64,000 nt of DNA from Bacillota bacterium (GTDB lineage Bacteria > Bacillota > Sulfobacillia > JACIYH01), in the NCBI GenBank assembly GCA_030019365.1, contig JASEFA010000002.1, positions 307,525 to 371,524 of the forward strand. Direction: 5' to 3'. The translations under genes and the position numbers were made by a program. This document shows positions 9,136 to 17,034 of the stretch, in pieces. Each line of letters begins with the position of its first letter. Within the stretch, counting starts at the first letter, position 1. Under the pieces are notes generated by a model, which had not been told where the DNA came from, searched no databases, and worked only from the letters and a program-made list of their open reading frames with translations.

Positions 9136-9211
9136 TGGTGGACCATGCAGGACTCGAACCTGCAACCCTCCGATTAAGAGTCGGATGCTCTACCAGTTGA
9201 GCTAATGGTCC
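9136..9211 (-). tRNA. tRNA-Lys (CTT)
   Basis: Read on the minus strand, a 7-bp acceptor stem GGACCAT/ATGGTCC, the D arm TAGCTCAACTGGTAGAGC, an anticodon loop CTCTTAA with anticodon CTT, and the T arm GGTTCGAGTCC are all present. The CCA end is encoded. It lies 9 bases downstream of tRNA-Met on the same strand, so the two share a transcript. Its 3' half is duplicated at 8553. Confidence 0.95.
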
Positions 9212-9220
9212 ACCTGATAG

Positions 9221-9297
9221 TGGTAGCGGCGGCTGGATTCGAACCAGCGACACTGCGGGTATGAACCGCATGCTCTGACCACCTGAGCTACGCCGCC
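9221..9297 (-). tRNA. tRNA-Met (CAT)
   Basis: Cloverleaf of 77 bases with encoded CCA. The acceptor is GGCGGCG/CGCCGCT (first pair G-U), the anticodon loop TTCATAC gives CAT, and the T loop is TTCGAAT. A CAT anticodon could also belong to a tRNA-Ile that is later modified. The first pair is not the mismatch typical of initiator tRNA, so an elongator is more likely. Confidence 0.9.
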
Positions 9298-9311
9298 ACC
9301 GGCCAACGCTT

Positions 9312-9341
9312 ATTATACGGACACAAACCTCCCCGAGTCAA
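9312..9341 (-). promoter_or_regulatory. Strong vegetative promoter for tRNA-Met/tRNA-Lys
   Basis: Minus-strand TTGACT (9336-9341) and a perfect TATAAT (9312-9317) are separated by 18 bases. The -10 lies 14 bases before the tRNA-Met 5' end. Confidence 0.8.
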
Positions 9342-9507
9342 GCAAAGGAGCACTTCAGCGCTTCGCAGCGCTTCGTGCTCTGGCGCGGCGATCAAGTGCT
9401 GCTTGCGCCACCCGTTTTCGATATATCCTGAGGCGAGCTCTGCCGCGGGACACCGCACCCGGCAGGGAAGTCGCCGCAAGGATGGCGAGCGCGCAGGAGG
9501 TGATCCC

Positions 9508-9936
9508 TTGGAGATCCCGGTGTGGGAAGCCGCGGGGTGCGTGGTGCTGGACCGGATCGATGGGAAGGGATGCGTACTCCTCATATGGGACCCGCCGTAC
9601 CCGGATCCCACCCTGCCCAAGGGCCGCCTCGAGCCGGGAGAGACTGCACAGGAAGCTGCGGTCCGTGAGGTCCGCGAGGAAACCGGGTATCACGTGGAGA
9701 TAGTTGACGCCCGGCCCGTATGCGTGGAGAGGCTGCTGGACCGTCATCCCCCCGTCGTGCTGGAAAGGATCCACTTCTTCCTGGCCAGACCGGCCGGGGA
9801 AGACCACTCCCCCCACCCGGCGCCCGGCGAGAACAAGATCGCCAGGTGGGTCCCCGTCGACCTGGCCATGTCGCTGATCGAAAGGAAGCAGGACTTGGGG
9901 GTCCTCAAGGAACTCGCGCTGAGGCGCGGGGGGTGA
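9508..9936 (+). CDS. Nudix hydrolase
   Basis: Hydrolase of nucleoside-diphosphate-linked substrates, 142 aa. The complete Nudix box is present: G-R-L-E-P-G-E-T, seven residues, R-E-V-R-E-E-T-G-Y (about residues 44-66). These residues bind Mg2+ and activate water in this family. The TTG start at 9508 is preceded by a near-perfect AGGAGGTGAT binding site 7 bases away, which rules out the longer frame. The substrate cannot be told from sequence; the length fits small MutT-like or diadenosine-polyphosphate enzymes. It stands alone, convergent with the gene at 10000. Confidence 0.88.
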   Translation: MEIPVWEAAGCVVLDRIDGKGCVLLIWDPPYPDPTLPKGRLEPGETAQEAAVREVREETGYHVEIVDARPVCVERLLDRHPPVVLERIHFFLARPAGEDHSPHPAPGENKIARWVPVDLAMSLIERKQDLGVLKELALRRGG

Positions 9937-9999
9937 TGTTGGCCTCCCGGCCCGGGCGTCCCCCGCCTTCCGCATCAGACGCCGGGCTTTGCACGCTGA

Positions 10000-11058
10000 T
10001 CAGGAGCGCAGGGCGCTGAGGATGGCCTCCCAGGCGATGCCCTCGTCCACCAGTTCCCGGCACAGGGAAACGGCTTCCGCGTCGTCGGGCTTGATCTTGC
10101 GGGCCACCTCCTGCAGCCTGTGCACCGTGGTGTAGGTGTCGTAGTGGACGAGCATGACGGGCACGCCCCGCTCGGCGGCGCGGGCCAGCACGTTCACGTT
10201 GGGGAACAGCCCGCCCGTCAGGATAAGGACGGCGGTGTCCGTCTCCAGGGCGGCCATACACATGTCGGTGCGGTCGCCGCCGGTGATGAGGGCCTTGCGG
10301 GGAGCGCGACGCAGGTACCCCAGGGCACTCTCCAGGGTCATGGCCCCGATCATGATCTCTTCTACCAGGTTGCCCAGGTGCTCTTCCCCCACCAGGATCT
10401 CGCCGCCCAGCACGTCGGCGAACTCCTGCACGGTGGGGGCGGCAATCTCGGGACGGCAGGGCAGGACCCCCAGCACCCGGACCCCTTCCCTTTCGATGAG
10501 AGGGGCATACACCCCCCGCGTCTTGTCCAGAAGGGGCCGGGGTACGTTGTTGAACACCACACCCAGCATGGGCACCCGCCGGCCCTGCAGGTACTGGGCA
10601 AAGAGAAGGGCGCGATCGACGCTGAAGTCGTTTTCCACCCGGCTCACCAGCACGGTTTGCGCCCCCAGGTGACCGGCCAGGGAAACGGCGTCCAGCCCCA
10701 GGGTGAGAAGCAGGTGGGGCCGGCCCGGGTCTTCGATGAGCATGACGTCGCGGCCTTCGGCAGCCCGGCGGTAAGCCTCTCCGATCTCCTCCGGGAGGGT
10801 GCCCGGCTGCTCATAGCGGGTCAGGTAGTAGGGCCCCGCAGAAACCAGGGTGAGCTTCTCGGGCGAGATGCCCATGGCGAGGAGGGTCGCCATGAGGGAG
10901 GCGTCTTCGTCCACGCGCCTGTACCCCGTGGGCACACTTCCCACCGGCTTGAAGTAGCCCACGGCGAACCCCTCGTCTCTCAGCTTCTGGGCCATCCCCA
11001 CGGCCAGCGCGGTCTTGCCGCAGCCGGGGGTCGTTCCCAACAGGTACAGGCTCTTCAT
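10000..11058 (-). CDS. BioD-like P-loop protein with DRTGG domain
   Basis: A two-domain protein of 352 aa resembling the N-terminal regulatory part of long phosphotransacetylases. Residues 1-210 form a BioD-like P-loop domain (GTTPGCGKTALAVG at the start, LIEDPGRP later). The C-terminal part contains the DRTGG-type stretch ALITGGDRTDM. No acyltransferase domain follows. The ATG at 11058 fits the GAGGTGG site better than the GTG at 11067. It sits 10 bases after acd, so a regulatory role in acetyl-CoA/acetate metabolism is a reasonable inference. Confidence 0.75.
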   Translation of the reverse strand: MKSLYLLGTTPGCGKTALAVGMAQKLRDEGFAVGYFKPVGSVPTGYRRVDEDASLMATLLAMGISPEKLTLVSAGPYYLTRYEQPGTLPEEIGEAYRRAAEGRDVMLIEDPGRPHLLLTLGLDAVSLAGHLGAQTVLVSRVENDFSVDRALLFAQYLQGRRVPMLGVVFNNVPRPLLDKTRGVYAPLIEREGVRVLGVLPCRPEIAAPTVQEFADVLGGEILVGEEHLGNLVEEIMIGAMTLESALGYLRRAPRKALITGGDRTDMCMAALETDTAVLILTGGLFPNVNVLARAAERGVPVMLVHYDTYTTVHRLQEVARKIKPDDAEAVSLCRELVDEGIAWEAILSALRS

Positions 11059-11068
11059 GCTCTCCACC

Positions 11069-13171
11069 TCATCTTATGGTAATCTTCACGTCCAGGGCGG
11101 CCAGCCCCTTCTCGTAGGCGAATACGGGGTTGATGTCCATCTCGGTGATCTCCGGGAAGTCCCGCACCAGCTGCCCCACCCGGCCGATGGTATCGACCAG
11201 GGCCTCGATGTCGGCCGGGCGCTCCCCGCGGAAGCCGCGCAGCAGAGTGTAGGCCCGCGTCTGCCGGATCATGGCGTGGGCCTCCTCGCGGGTGAGCCCG
11301 TGGGCCAGGCGGAAGGACACGTCCTTGAGCAGGTTCACGTACACGCCGCCCAGGCCGAACATGAGGAGGGGCCCGAACTGGACGTCCCGGGTGACCCCCA
11401 CGATCAGCTCCCGGCCCGGCGGCATCATCTTCTGCACCTCAATCCCGTATACGACGCTTTTGGGCAGATGGCTGTGGACACTCTCCATGATGTCCACGAA
11501 GGCCCGCCTGACTTCCTCGGGGGTGGACAGACCCACCTTTACGCCGCCCACGTCCGTCTTGTGGAGGATCTGAGGTGACGCCACCTTGAGCACCACCGGG
11601 AAGCCCATGTGCTCCGCCAGGCGCCGGGCAGCGTCCGGGGTGGTGGCCAGATACGAGGGCGCGCAGGGGATGCCGTAGGCTTCCGCCACCCGAAAGGCCT
11701 CGGACCCCAGGAGGACCACCCGCTTGTCCCGCCGCACGAAGGAGAACACTTCCTCGACTGCGGTGCGGTCCGCATCGGGGAAGGCCCATTCCTCCTCGGC
11801 CACCGGAGCCTCCGACAACTCCCGATACCGTAGTAATCCGGCCAGGGCCGAGATGGCGGGCTCGGGGAAGGGATAGCAGGGGATGCCGTTGCCCAAGAGG
11901 TACCGGGTGGCTTCCTCCACCGAGGCGCCTCCCAGGAACGCCGCCAGCACGGGCTTCCCGGGATGGCGTCCGTGGTGATCCACGATCTTCTGGGCCACCA
12001 GGTCGGCCTCCACGGTGGCCGTGGGGGTGAGCACCACCAGCACCCCGTCCACGCCGGGATCCTCGAGCACCACCCCCAGGGCAGCATCGTAACGGTCCCA
12101 GTGGGCATCACCTATCACGTCCACGGGGTTGAACACGTTGGCGGCCGCGGGCAGGGAAGCGCGCAGCCGCTCGATGGTCTCCTTCTCGAATCGCGCCATG
12201 GTGAGGGGCGAGTTCTCAATGGCATCGGCCGCCAGCACGCCGGGGCCCCCCGAGTTGGTCACGATGGCCACCCTGTTACCGGGAGGTGCCGGCTGGCGGA
12301 CGAAGGCCTGGGCCAGGTCGAACAGCTCCTCCATGGTGTGCACGCGCAGCACCCCGGCCTGGCGGAAGGCGGTCTCGTAGGCCAGGTCGCTGCCGGCCAG
12401 GGCACCGGTGTGGGAGGACGCCGCCTGAGCACCCGCCTGGCTGGTACCGCTCTTGATGACCAGGATAGGGGTGCTACGACTGGCCCGGCGGCAGGCGCGT
12501 ACGAAGCGGGCGCCTTCCTCCACGCTTTCCAGGTAGAGGCAGATCACCTTGGTCTGGGGGTCGGCCGCCGCATCTTCGATGAAATCGGCCTCGGTCAGGT
12601 CGGCCTTGTTCCCCACGCTGATGAACCTGGAAAAACCGATCCCCCGCTTCAGGCTCCAGTCCAGGATGGCAGCGCACAGGGCCCCGCTCTGGGAGATGAA
12701 GGCGATACGCCCCCGGTAGGGGAAGTTCGCCGAGAAGGTGGCGTTCATGGGGGTGTAAGTATCCATGATCCCCAGGCAGTTGGGACCCACCATGCGCATC
12801 CCGTACCGGCGGCAAACTTCCGCTAGCTCCTTTTCGCGCTCGGCACCCTCCCGGCCCGTTTCCTTGAAGCCGGCTGTGATCACTATCAGATGACCCACGC
12901 CCGCCTTACCGCAATCCTCTGCCACCTGAGCCACAGCGGGAGCAGGGACGGATATCACCGCCACGTCCACCGGCTGCGGGATGTCGGCCACCCGCGCGTA
13001 GCATTTCAATCCCTCGATTTCTTCCTCGCGGGGGTTGACGGGATACATGGCGCCGCGAAAGCCGGACGCCAGCAGGTTGGCCACCAACGCGTGCCCGATC
13101 TTGCCGGGTGCCCGGGAGGCACCTACTACCGCCACGGCCCGGGGCCGAAACAACCTGTCGAGCAAAGCCAT
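11069..13171 (-). CDS. acd: Acetate-CoA ligase (ADP-forming), fused alpha-beta
   Basis: Converts acyl-CoA, ADP and phosphate to acid, CoA and ATP; 700 aa. Residues 1-450 hold the CoA-binding and succinyl-CoA-synthetase-like alpha part (VAVVGASRAPGKIG, VGPNCLGIMD) with the phosphorylated His in SSHTGALAGSD near 260. From about residue 480 comes the beta, ATP-grasp part (MGFPVVLKVASPQILHKTDV, EMDINPVF). The ATG follows a GAGGGCGG site. Such enzymes give ATP from acetyl-CoA in fermenting anaerobes, often without ackA. It forms an operon with the BioD/DRTGG gene. Confidence 0.88.
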   Translation of the reverse strand: MALLDRLFRPRAVAVVGASRAPGKIGHALVANLLASGFRGAMYPVNPREEEIEGLKCYARVADIPQPVDVAVISVPAPAVAQVAEDCGKAGVGHLIVITAGFKETGREGAEREKELAEVCRRYGMRMVGPNCLGIMDTYTPMNATFSANFPYRGRIAFISQSGALCAAILDWSLKRGIGFSRFISVGNKADLTEADFIEDAAADPQTKVICLYLESVEEGARFVRACRRASRSTPILVIKSGTSQAGAQAASSHTGALAGSDLAYETAFRQAGVLRVHTMEELFDLAQAFVRQPAPPGNRVAIVTNSGGPGVLAADAIENSPLTMARFEKETIERLRASLPAAANVFNPVDVIGDAHWDRYDAALGVVLEDPGVDGVLVVLTPTATVEADLVAQKIVDHHGRHPGKPVLAAFLGGASVEEATRYLLGNGIPCYPFPEPAISALAGLLRYRELSEAPVAEEEWAFPDADRTAVEEVFSFVRRDKRVVLLGSEAFRVAEAYGIPCAPSYLATTPDAARRLAEHMGFPVVLKVASPQILHKTDVGGVKVGLSTPEEVRRAFVDIMESVHSHLPKSVVYGIEVQKMMPPGRELIVGVTRDVQFGPLLMFGLGGVYVNLLKDVSFRLAHGLTREEAHAMIRQTRAYTLLRGFRGERPADIEALVDTIGRVGQLVRDFPEITEMDINPVFAYEKGLAALDVKITIR

Positions 13172-13265
13172 CCGCCCTCATCCTTCCACAGAGGAGACTT
13201 CACCGGGGAGACGTACGCTGCGGGTGCGCTTCCCGCCAGGAGGCCTCCGCGGCTGCACAAAAAAT

Positions 13266-13352
13266 TGGTGCCGGGAGTGGGAGTTGAACCCACACGGGCT
13301 TGCACCCAAGGGATTTTAAGTCCCCCGCGTCTGCCTGTTCCGCCATCCCGGC
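13266..13352 (-). tRNA. tRNA-Leu (TAA)
   Basis: An 87-base class II tRNA with long variable arm and encoded CCA. The acceptor is GCCGGGA/TCCCGGC, the anticodon loop CTTAAAA gives TAA, and the T loop is TTCAACT. It lies between yabR and acd, a position where tRNA genes also occur in Bacillus chromosomes. Confidence 0.93.
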
Positions 13353-13444
13353 CCGCGTCTGCTGGATACGCACTCGCGCTGCGCTATCTGGCGCCCTCGC
13401 TCCCCGGTGTCGCGGCCACCGGTCCTCGTGCTCCCGGAATGAGC

Positions 13445-13834
13445 CTACCTGGCGCCGCGGCCTCCCCGCTTGGACTCGGTGTGCCGCTTCAGATCGGTAA
13501 GCCTATCCTCGCTATCCTTCATGAACTTGGCCAGCTTGTCCTCGAAGGCCATCCACTCGGCCCGCCGGCGTTCCCGGTCCTTGCGCGGGCCGCCGCCCGG
13601 TTGCGCCTGCCGCACGGACAGTCCTATCTTTCCCTTTTCGTCGTACGACAGGATCTTGACCAGTACCCTGTCGTTCTCGTTAAGATAGTCCTTAATGTCG
13701 CGTACGTAGGCGTCAGCGACCTCAGAGATGTGTACCAATCCCGTTTGACCGTTGGGCAACAATACGAAAGCACCGAACCGCGTGATACCTGTGACCACAC
13801 CTTCCACTATGGCGCCCACTTCCAAACCGGGCAT
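13445..13834 (-). CDS. yabR: S1 RNA-binding domain protein (YabR-like)
   Basis: Small RNA-binding protein, 129 aa. Residues 5-75 are an S1 domain: GAIVEGVVTGITRFGAFV, then LVHISEVAD and VKILSYDEKGKIGLSV. The C-terminal half is charged and probably extended. It follows divIC, as yabR does in Bacillus. The start codon is the least certain part because the nearest good binding site is about 12 bases upstream. Confidence 0.85.
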   Translation of the reverse strand: MPGLEVGAIVEGVVTGITRFGAFVLLPNGQTGLVHISEVADAYVRDIKDYLNENDRVLVKILSYDEKGKIGLSVRQAQPGGGPRKDRERRRAEWMAFEDKLAKFMKDSEDRLTDLKRHTESKRGGRGAR

Positions 13835-13922
13835 GTGGCGCGGTTGTACCTCCCTCAGAGGCTCCGCCCTTCGATTGAGCGAGCAGCACCGTGCCCATTA
13901 TAGGGCGGGCGCCCGAAAACTG

Positions 13923-14276
13923 TCAAGGAGAAGTGGCAGGCGGGGAGCCGGCAGGTGGTTCTTTCACAGGGAAGTACAGTATCTCGCCGGGATTGACCAA
14001 CCCCAGCTCGCGCGCCGCCTTCTGGATGTATGCATCCTGCTGCATATCTTCCATCTGGGAGAGCAGGGTGCGGTTTTGCTCGCGCAGGGTTTCCACGGCC
14101 AGCCTGAGCCGCGCCTCCTCGTGCTTCAGCGTCCACAGCTCCCAGCCCGCGCGCAGGAATGAAGAAAGGAGGAGCAGGCAGAAGGCCGCCACGCCCAACC
14201 GGGCCAGCGTGCGCAGCCAGCGCCGGTACCCGGACCCCTTCACCTGTCTAAAGAGGCGTTGCGTCCCCGAGCGCAT
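13923..14276 (-). CDS. divIC: Septum formation initiator (DivIC/FtsB family)
   Basis: Bitopic division protein of 117 aa. A short basic cytoplasmic tail is followed by a membrane helix (about 25-45, LARLGVAAFCLLLLSSFL), then a heptad coiled coil rich in Leu and Glu (about 50-85), and a short C-terminal module with AARELGLVNPGEILYFPV, typical of the family. It acts with FtsL and DivIB at the septum. A Pro-rich tail of a dozen residues is extra. Position next to yabR and yabQ matches Bacillus. Confidence 0.88.
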   Translation of the reverse strand: MRSGTQRLFRQVKGSGYRRWLRTLARLGVAAFCLLLLSSFLRAGWELWTLKHEEARLRLAVETLREQNRTLLSQMEDMQQDAYIQKAARELGLVNPGEILYFPVKEPPAGSPPATSP

Positions 14277-14282
14277 GGTCCA

Positions 14283-14540
14283 TCATTCCTCCGGCGGTTC
14301 CTCTTCGGGCGGAATCCCCAGGGCTTCGCCCGGCAGTACTATCACCACTTCATACCCCTTGCTGCGGGCCCGGCTGTAGAGGGTGGCCACCGTCGTGGCG
14401 GCGATCCCCAGCCGGCGTGCGACCGCCTCGTTCCCGAGGCCCATCTCCTTGAGGACGACCACCTGGCGCTCGCGAAAACTGAGTCTTTCGGCCTTGCGGA
14501 TCTCCAGTTGCGTGGCGGCCGCCCTCCCGGTTATGCACAA
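14283..14540 (-). CDS. Small helix-turn-helix protein
   Basis: An 85-residue protein with a sigma-region-4/LuxR-like helix-turn-helix: LSFRERQVVVLKEMGLGNEA, then VARRLGIAATTVATLYSRAR (about 20-58). The rest, EVVIVLPGEALGI, may form a small beta extension before an acidic tail. The only usual start in frame is a TTG at 14540, which falls inside a cluster of DnaA boxes; a non-standard start further in is possible. It is 6 bases before divIC. Regulatory target unknown. Confidence 0.65.
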   Translation of the reverse strand: MCITGRAAATQLEIRKAERLSFRERQVVVLKEMGLGNEAVARRLGIAATTVATLYSRARSKGYEVVIVLPGEALGIPPEEEPPEE

Positions 14541-14562
14541 CCTGTGGACAAGCTGTGGACAA
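14531..14562. promoter_or_regulatory. Cluster of three DnaA boxes
   Basis: TTATGCACA at 14531-14539 matches the consensus TTATNCACA on the plus strand. TGTGGACAA at 14543-14551 and again at 14554-14562 are TTGTCCACA boxes on the minus strand, 11 bases apart. The cluster overlaps the start of the small helix-turn-helix gene and lies downstream of yabQ. Confidence 0.7.
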
Positions 14563-14626
14563 CCTTAGTACAAAACCTATTCGCCACCGGTGCGCCCCTT
14601 TCCTCCCCCCCGGTGCCCGATCACCG

Positions 14627-14995
14627 TCAGCCTGCCGGTGGCTGCGGACGCGTAACCAGGCGGGCCAGCCGGCGTCCCAGCCGGCGCAGCGCCCTGCCGG
14701 TGGCGCGCAGGATGTGCCTTACCAGGGGACTGCCCAGGTAAGCGTAGGTCCACACCCCCAGCAGAACGCCCGCAAACGCGTACCAGCGCAACTGGCCCCA
14801 GTTGGCCACCACCAGCCACCCGGCCAGCCACGCGCCTGCTCCCAGCCCGTACCCCAAGTCGAGCAGGAAGGAGAGCAATCCCCGGACGCGGACCAGCCGC
14901 CGGCCAGCCTGGTACACGTCAAAGGACAGGCCCAGCCCCACCCCGGCCAGGATCATGACGGAAAAGGCGTAAAGGTCGTCCTCCACGCCCGCCAC
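14627..14995 (-). CDS. yabQ: Spore cortex biosynthesis membrane protein YabQ
   Basis: Integral membrane protein of 122 aa needed for cortex formation in Bacillus. Three to four hydrophobic segments are visible (about 10-28, 38-65, 70-90), with the family-like LSFDVYQAGRRL stretch after the first. The C-terminus is very basic. The GTG start has a GGGGAG binding site. It lies 15 bases after yabP in the same operon, so mother-cell (sigma-E) expression is likely. Confidence 0.85.
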   Translation of the reverse strand: MAGVEDDLYAFSVMILAGVGLGLSFDVYQAGRRLVRVRGLLSFLLDLGYGLGAGAWLAGWLVVANWGQLRWYAFAGVLLGVWTYAYLGSPLVRHILRATGRALRRLGRRLARLVTRPQPPAG

Positions 14996-15010
14996 TGCCC
15001 GCTCCCCGGG

Positions 15011-15313
15011 TCACCGCAGGATGCGGTCCCACAGGCCGCTGCGACCCTTGCTCCGGCCCCCGCGCGCCCGCGGGACGGCGGCGTACTGCAGGGCGTTGAC
15101 CAATCCTTCCACCGCAAACTGGCCCTGCTCCACGTCCACGTTCTGGATGTGGAGATCCTGCCCCCGGATGGTGAGCATCCCCAGATCGGTTTCCAGCACG
15201 ACCTCCTCTTCGTCGAAGGATTCCACCCGGGAAACGCCCCGCACCTCCAGCTTCTCCCGGTTCACGATGGAGACCAGATGCTCACCCAGGCCTTCCAGGT
15301 TCTTGTCGTCCAT
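15011..15313 (-). CDS. yabP: Sporulation protein YabP
   Basis: A 100-residue protein of the YabP/YqfC family, required in the mother cell for spore cortex/coat assembly in Bacillus. Recognised by the core NREKLEVRGVSRVESFDEEE, LGMLTIRGQDLHI and the Gln-Gly-rich continuation to about residue 75. It is followed by yabQ and preceded by a sigma-E-like promoter at 15349. The ATG start gives a normal family length; the basic C-terminal 20 residues are variable. Confidence 0.9.
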   Translation of the reverse strand: MDDKNLEGLGEHLVSIVNREKLEVRGVSRVESFDEEEVVLETDLGMLTIRGQDLHIQNVDVEQGQFAVEGLVNALQYAAVPRARGGRSKGRSGLWDRILR

Positions 15314-15348
15314 CCCGGGCCCCCCCTGTGGAACACTTTCCCACCCCA

Positions 15349-15377
15349 GGGTATGCGGAGCCGGGACAACTTATCAC
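15349..15377 (-). promoter_or_regulatory. Candidate sigma-E promoter for yabPQ
   Basis: On the minus strand TGATAAG and CATACCCT are separated by exactly 14 bases, 36 bases upstream of the yabP start. Sigma-E promoters of Bacillus have an ATA-containing -35 and a CATACA-T -10 at this spacing. The -10 match is partial. Confidence 0.5.
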
Positions 15378-15470
15378 TCCCCGGGCACCGCTGCCGCCGA
15401 TTGGGGCGCCGCTGCTGCCGGCCCCCACGGAGCACCGCAGCGGCACGAGCACACCGCCAGGGAGGCGGCC

Positions 15471-16397
15471 TCAGTGCCAGCGGCGCTCCAGCACGGTGCC
15501 GGGATAATAGAAGGCCAGGATGGCGCGGAAGTCATGGCCCGACTGGGCCATGCGCATGGCCCCGAACTGGGAAAGCCCCACTCCGTGGCCGAACCCCCTC
15601 CCGGTTATGACCAGCCGGCCGCCCGAAACTTCCATGCCATCGATCAGGGTGGACCTGATGCGCATGCCGCCGTCCAGCTCCAGGCGGAAGCGGGCGGCGG
15701 GCACCTCCTTTCCCCCGAACCGGAAGGTCACCGCCCGCCCCGAAGGCCCCCGGGCCGTCACCTCCGCTGGCAGCACCCGCCCCAACTTCACTCCCATCCG
15801 CCGGGCGGCGGCCCGTACCTCTGCCGGCGTCACCCAGGCCTTCCAGCGCATGGCGTCGCCGCTGTAGGGGTCGGGCCGAGCCTGCAGGTAGGGGGCAGCG
15901 CCGCGGAAGTCCACCCCTTCCCCGGGCGTGGCGGTGTAACCTCCCGAATGGGCGTGATAGAAAGCCTGAGCCACCTCTCCCCCGTAGGTCAGGACCAGCC
16001 CCCGGGTGCGGGCTACCGCTCGCCTGACCCCCGGAGTGATCGCCTCCGGGTCATATGCCTGGAAGTGGCCGGGGTCGTCGCACACATCGGTGCCGTGGGC
16101 ACGCCGTACCCCGCCCCGCGCCAGCCGCTCGACCGCGAAGGTGCGGGCGATGACGGCCTGAGCCGCCAGCGCTTCCACCGGCCAGCGGGGATCCATCTCG
16201 GCCGCCACCACCCCGGCGACATACTCCTCCATGGGGAGGGTGCCGCGCTCACCCGTACCGTGCCAGTAGATGGTGACAGCCGGCTCTCCCCCGAAGGGCC
16301 GGCGGTAGGTGGGAGCCTCCAGGACCGCCTGGGCGGCAATAGCGGCCACCGCGATGAAAAGAAGGACCACCCTGGCCGGACGGGACATTTCCCTCAC
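15471..16397 (-). CDS. spoIID: SpoIID/LytB-domain protein
   Basis: Membrane-anchored peptidoglycan enzyme of the SpoIID family, 308 aa. An N-terminal hydrophobic anchor (about 8-25) is followed by the family segments LPMEEYVAGVVAAEM, ALAAQAVIARTFAV, AFYHAHSGGYTA and, near the end, GRGFGHGVGLSQFGA. SpoIID acts as a lytic transglycosylase during engulfment in Bacillus. Its place between yabP and rqcP is unusual; it could be a second paralogue rather than the engulfment SpoIID. Start GTG 16397 or ATG 16388. Confidence 0.85.
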   Translation of the reverse strand: MREMSRPARVVLLFIAVAAIAAQAVLEAPTYRRPFGGEPAVTIYWHGTGERGTLPMEEYVAGVVAAEMDPRWPVEALAAQAVIARTFAVERLARGGVRRAHGTDVCDDPGHFQAYDPEAITPGVRRAVARTRGLVLTYGGEVAQAFYHAHSGGYTATPGEGVDFRGAAPYLQARPDPYSGDAMRWKAWVTPAEVRAAARRMGVKLGRVLPAEVTARGPSGRAVTFRFGGKEVPAARFRLELDGGMRIRSTLIDGMEVSGGRLVITGRGFGHGVGLSQFGAMRMAQSGHDFRAILAFYYPGTVLERRWH

Positions 16398-16429
16398 CCG
16401 CCCGCTAGGGTGGCCCGCGCGCTATGTGC

Positions 16430-16687
16430 TTAGTCGCGGTGCTGGCTGGAAACCACCTCGTACATGCGGCGGGCCTCTTCCGCAGACGCTCGCTCCCGCA
16501 CCTCGAGCACCCGCACTTCCACCACCCGCCACTCGGTGTCCAGCCTGATCAGGTCCCCCACCCGTACCGCCGTGGCCGGCCTGGCCGTCTTGCCGTTCAC
16601 GCTCACCCGGCCGGCCAAGCACATCTCCCGTGCCCAGGTCCGCCGCCTGACCAGCCGGCTCACCTGGAGGAACTTATCCAGGCGCAC
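16430..16687 (-). CDS. rqcP: RqcP (YabO-like) S4-domain protein
   Basis: An 85-residue S4 RNA-binding protein. MRLDKFLQVSRLVRRRTWAR and VSVNGKTARPATAVRVGDLI are the S4 core. In Bacillus RqcP works with RqcH in ribosome-associated quality control, adding Ala tails to stalled chains. The start is GTG. It is 12 bases after hup and precedes spoIID, consistent with the yabO position in Bacillus. Confidence 0.88.
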   Translation of the reverse strand: MRLDKFLQVSRLVRRRTWAREMCLAGRVSVNGKTARPATAVRVGDLIRLDTEWRVVEVRVLEVRERASAEEARRMYEVVSSQHRD

Positions 16688-16699
16688 TTCCGACCGGAG

Positions 16700-16975
16700 C
16701 TACTTGACCACCGCTTCCTTGAGGCTCTTACCCGGCCGGAACACGGGGGCCCGCCCGGGGGCGATGGCGATCTCTTCACCCGTGCGCGGGTTGCGGCCCT
16801 TCCGGGCGGCACGATTACGTACCTCAAAGGTCCCGAACCCGACCACAGCCACCTTCCCACCCCGGCTGAGTGCCTCGTGGATGGCCTCGAAGGTAGCGGT
16901 GACCGCCTTGTCCGCGTCCCGCTTGGTCATGCCCGTCTTCTGCGCCACCACTGCCACCAAATCCGCCTTGTTCAA
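16700..16975 (-). CDS. hup: DNA-binding protein HU
   Basis: Nucleoid protein of 91 aa. LNKADLVAVVAQKTGMTKRD starts the canonical HU fold, and VGFGTFEVRNRAARKGRNPR with the following TGEEI is the DNA-gripping beta arm. The TTG at 16975 is chosen because AAGGAGG lies 8 bases upstream and gives the standard N-terminus; the longer frame adds 30 unlikely residues. It lies between mazG and rqcP, a placement found in many Clostridia. Confidence 0.95.
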   Translation of the reverse strand: MNKADLVAVVAQKTGMTKRDADKAVTATFEAIHEALSRGGKVAVVGFGTFEVRNRAARKGRNPRTGEEIAIAPGRAPVFRPGKSLKEAVVK

Positions 16976-17034
16976 TCCCGTATCCTCCTTCCCTTTTTTG
17001 CCACTCCTGCCACCGACCTGATTCGACAAAAGTC

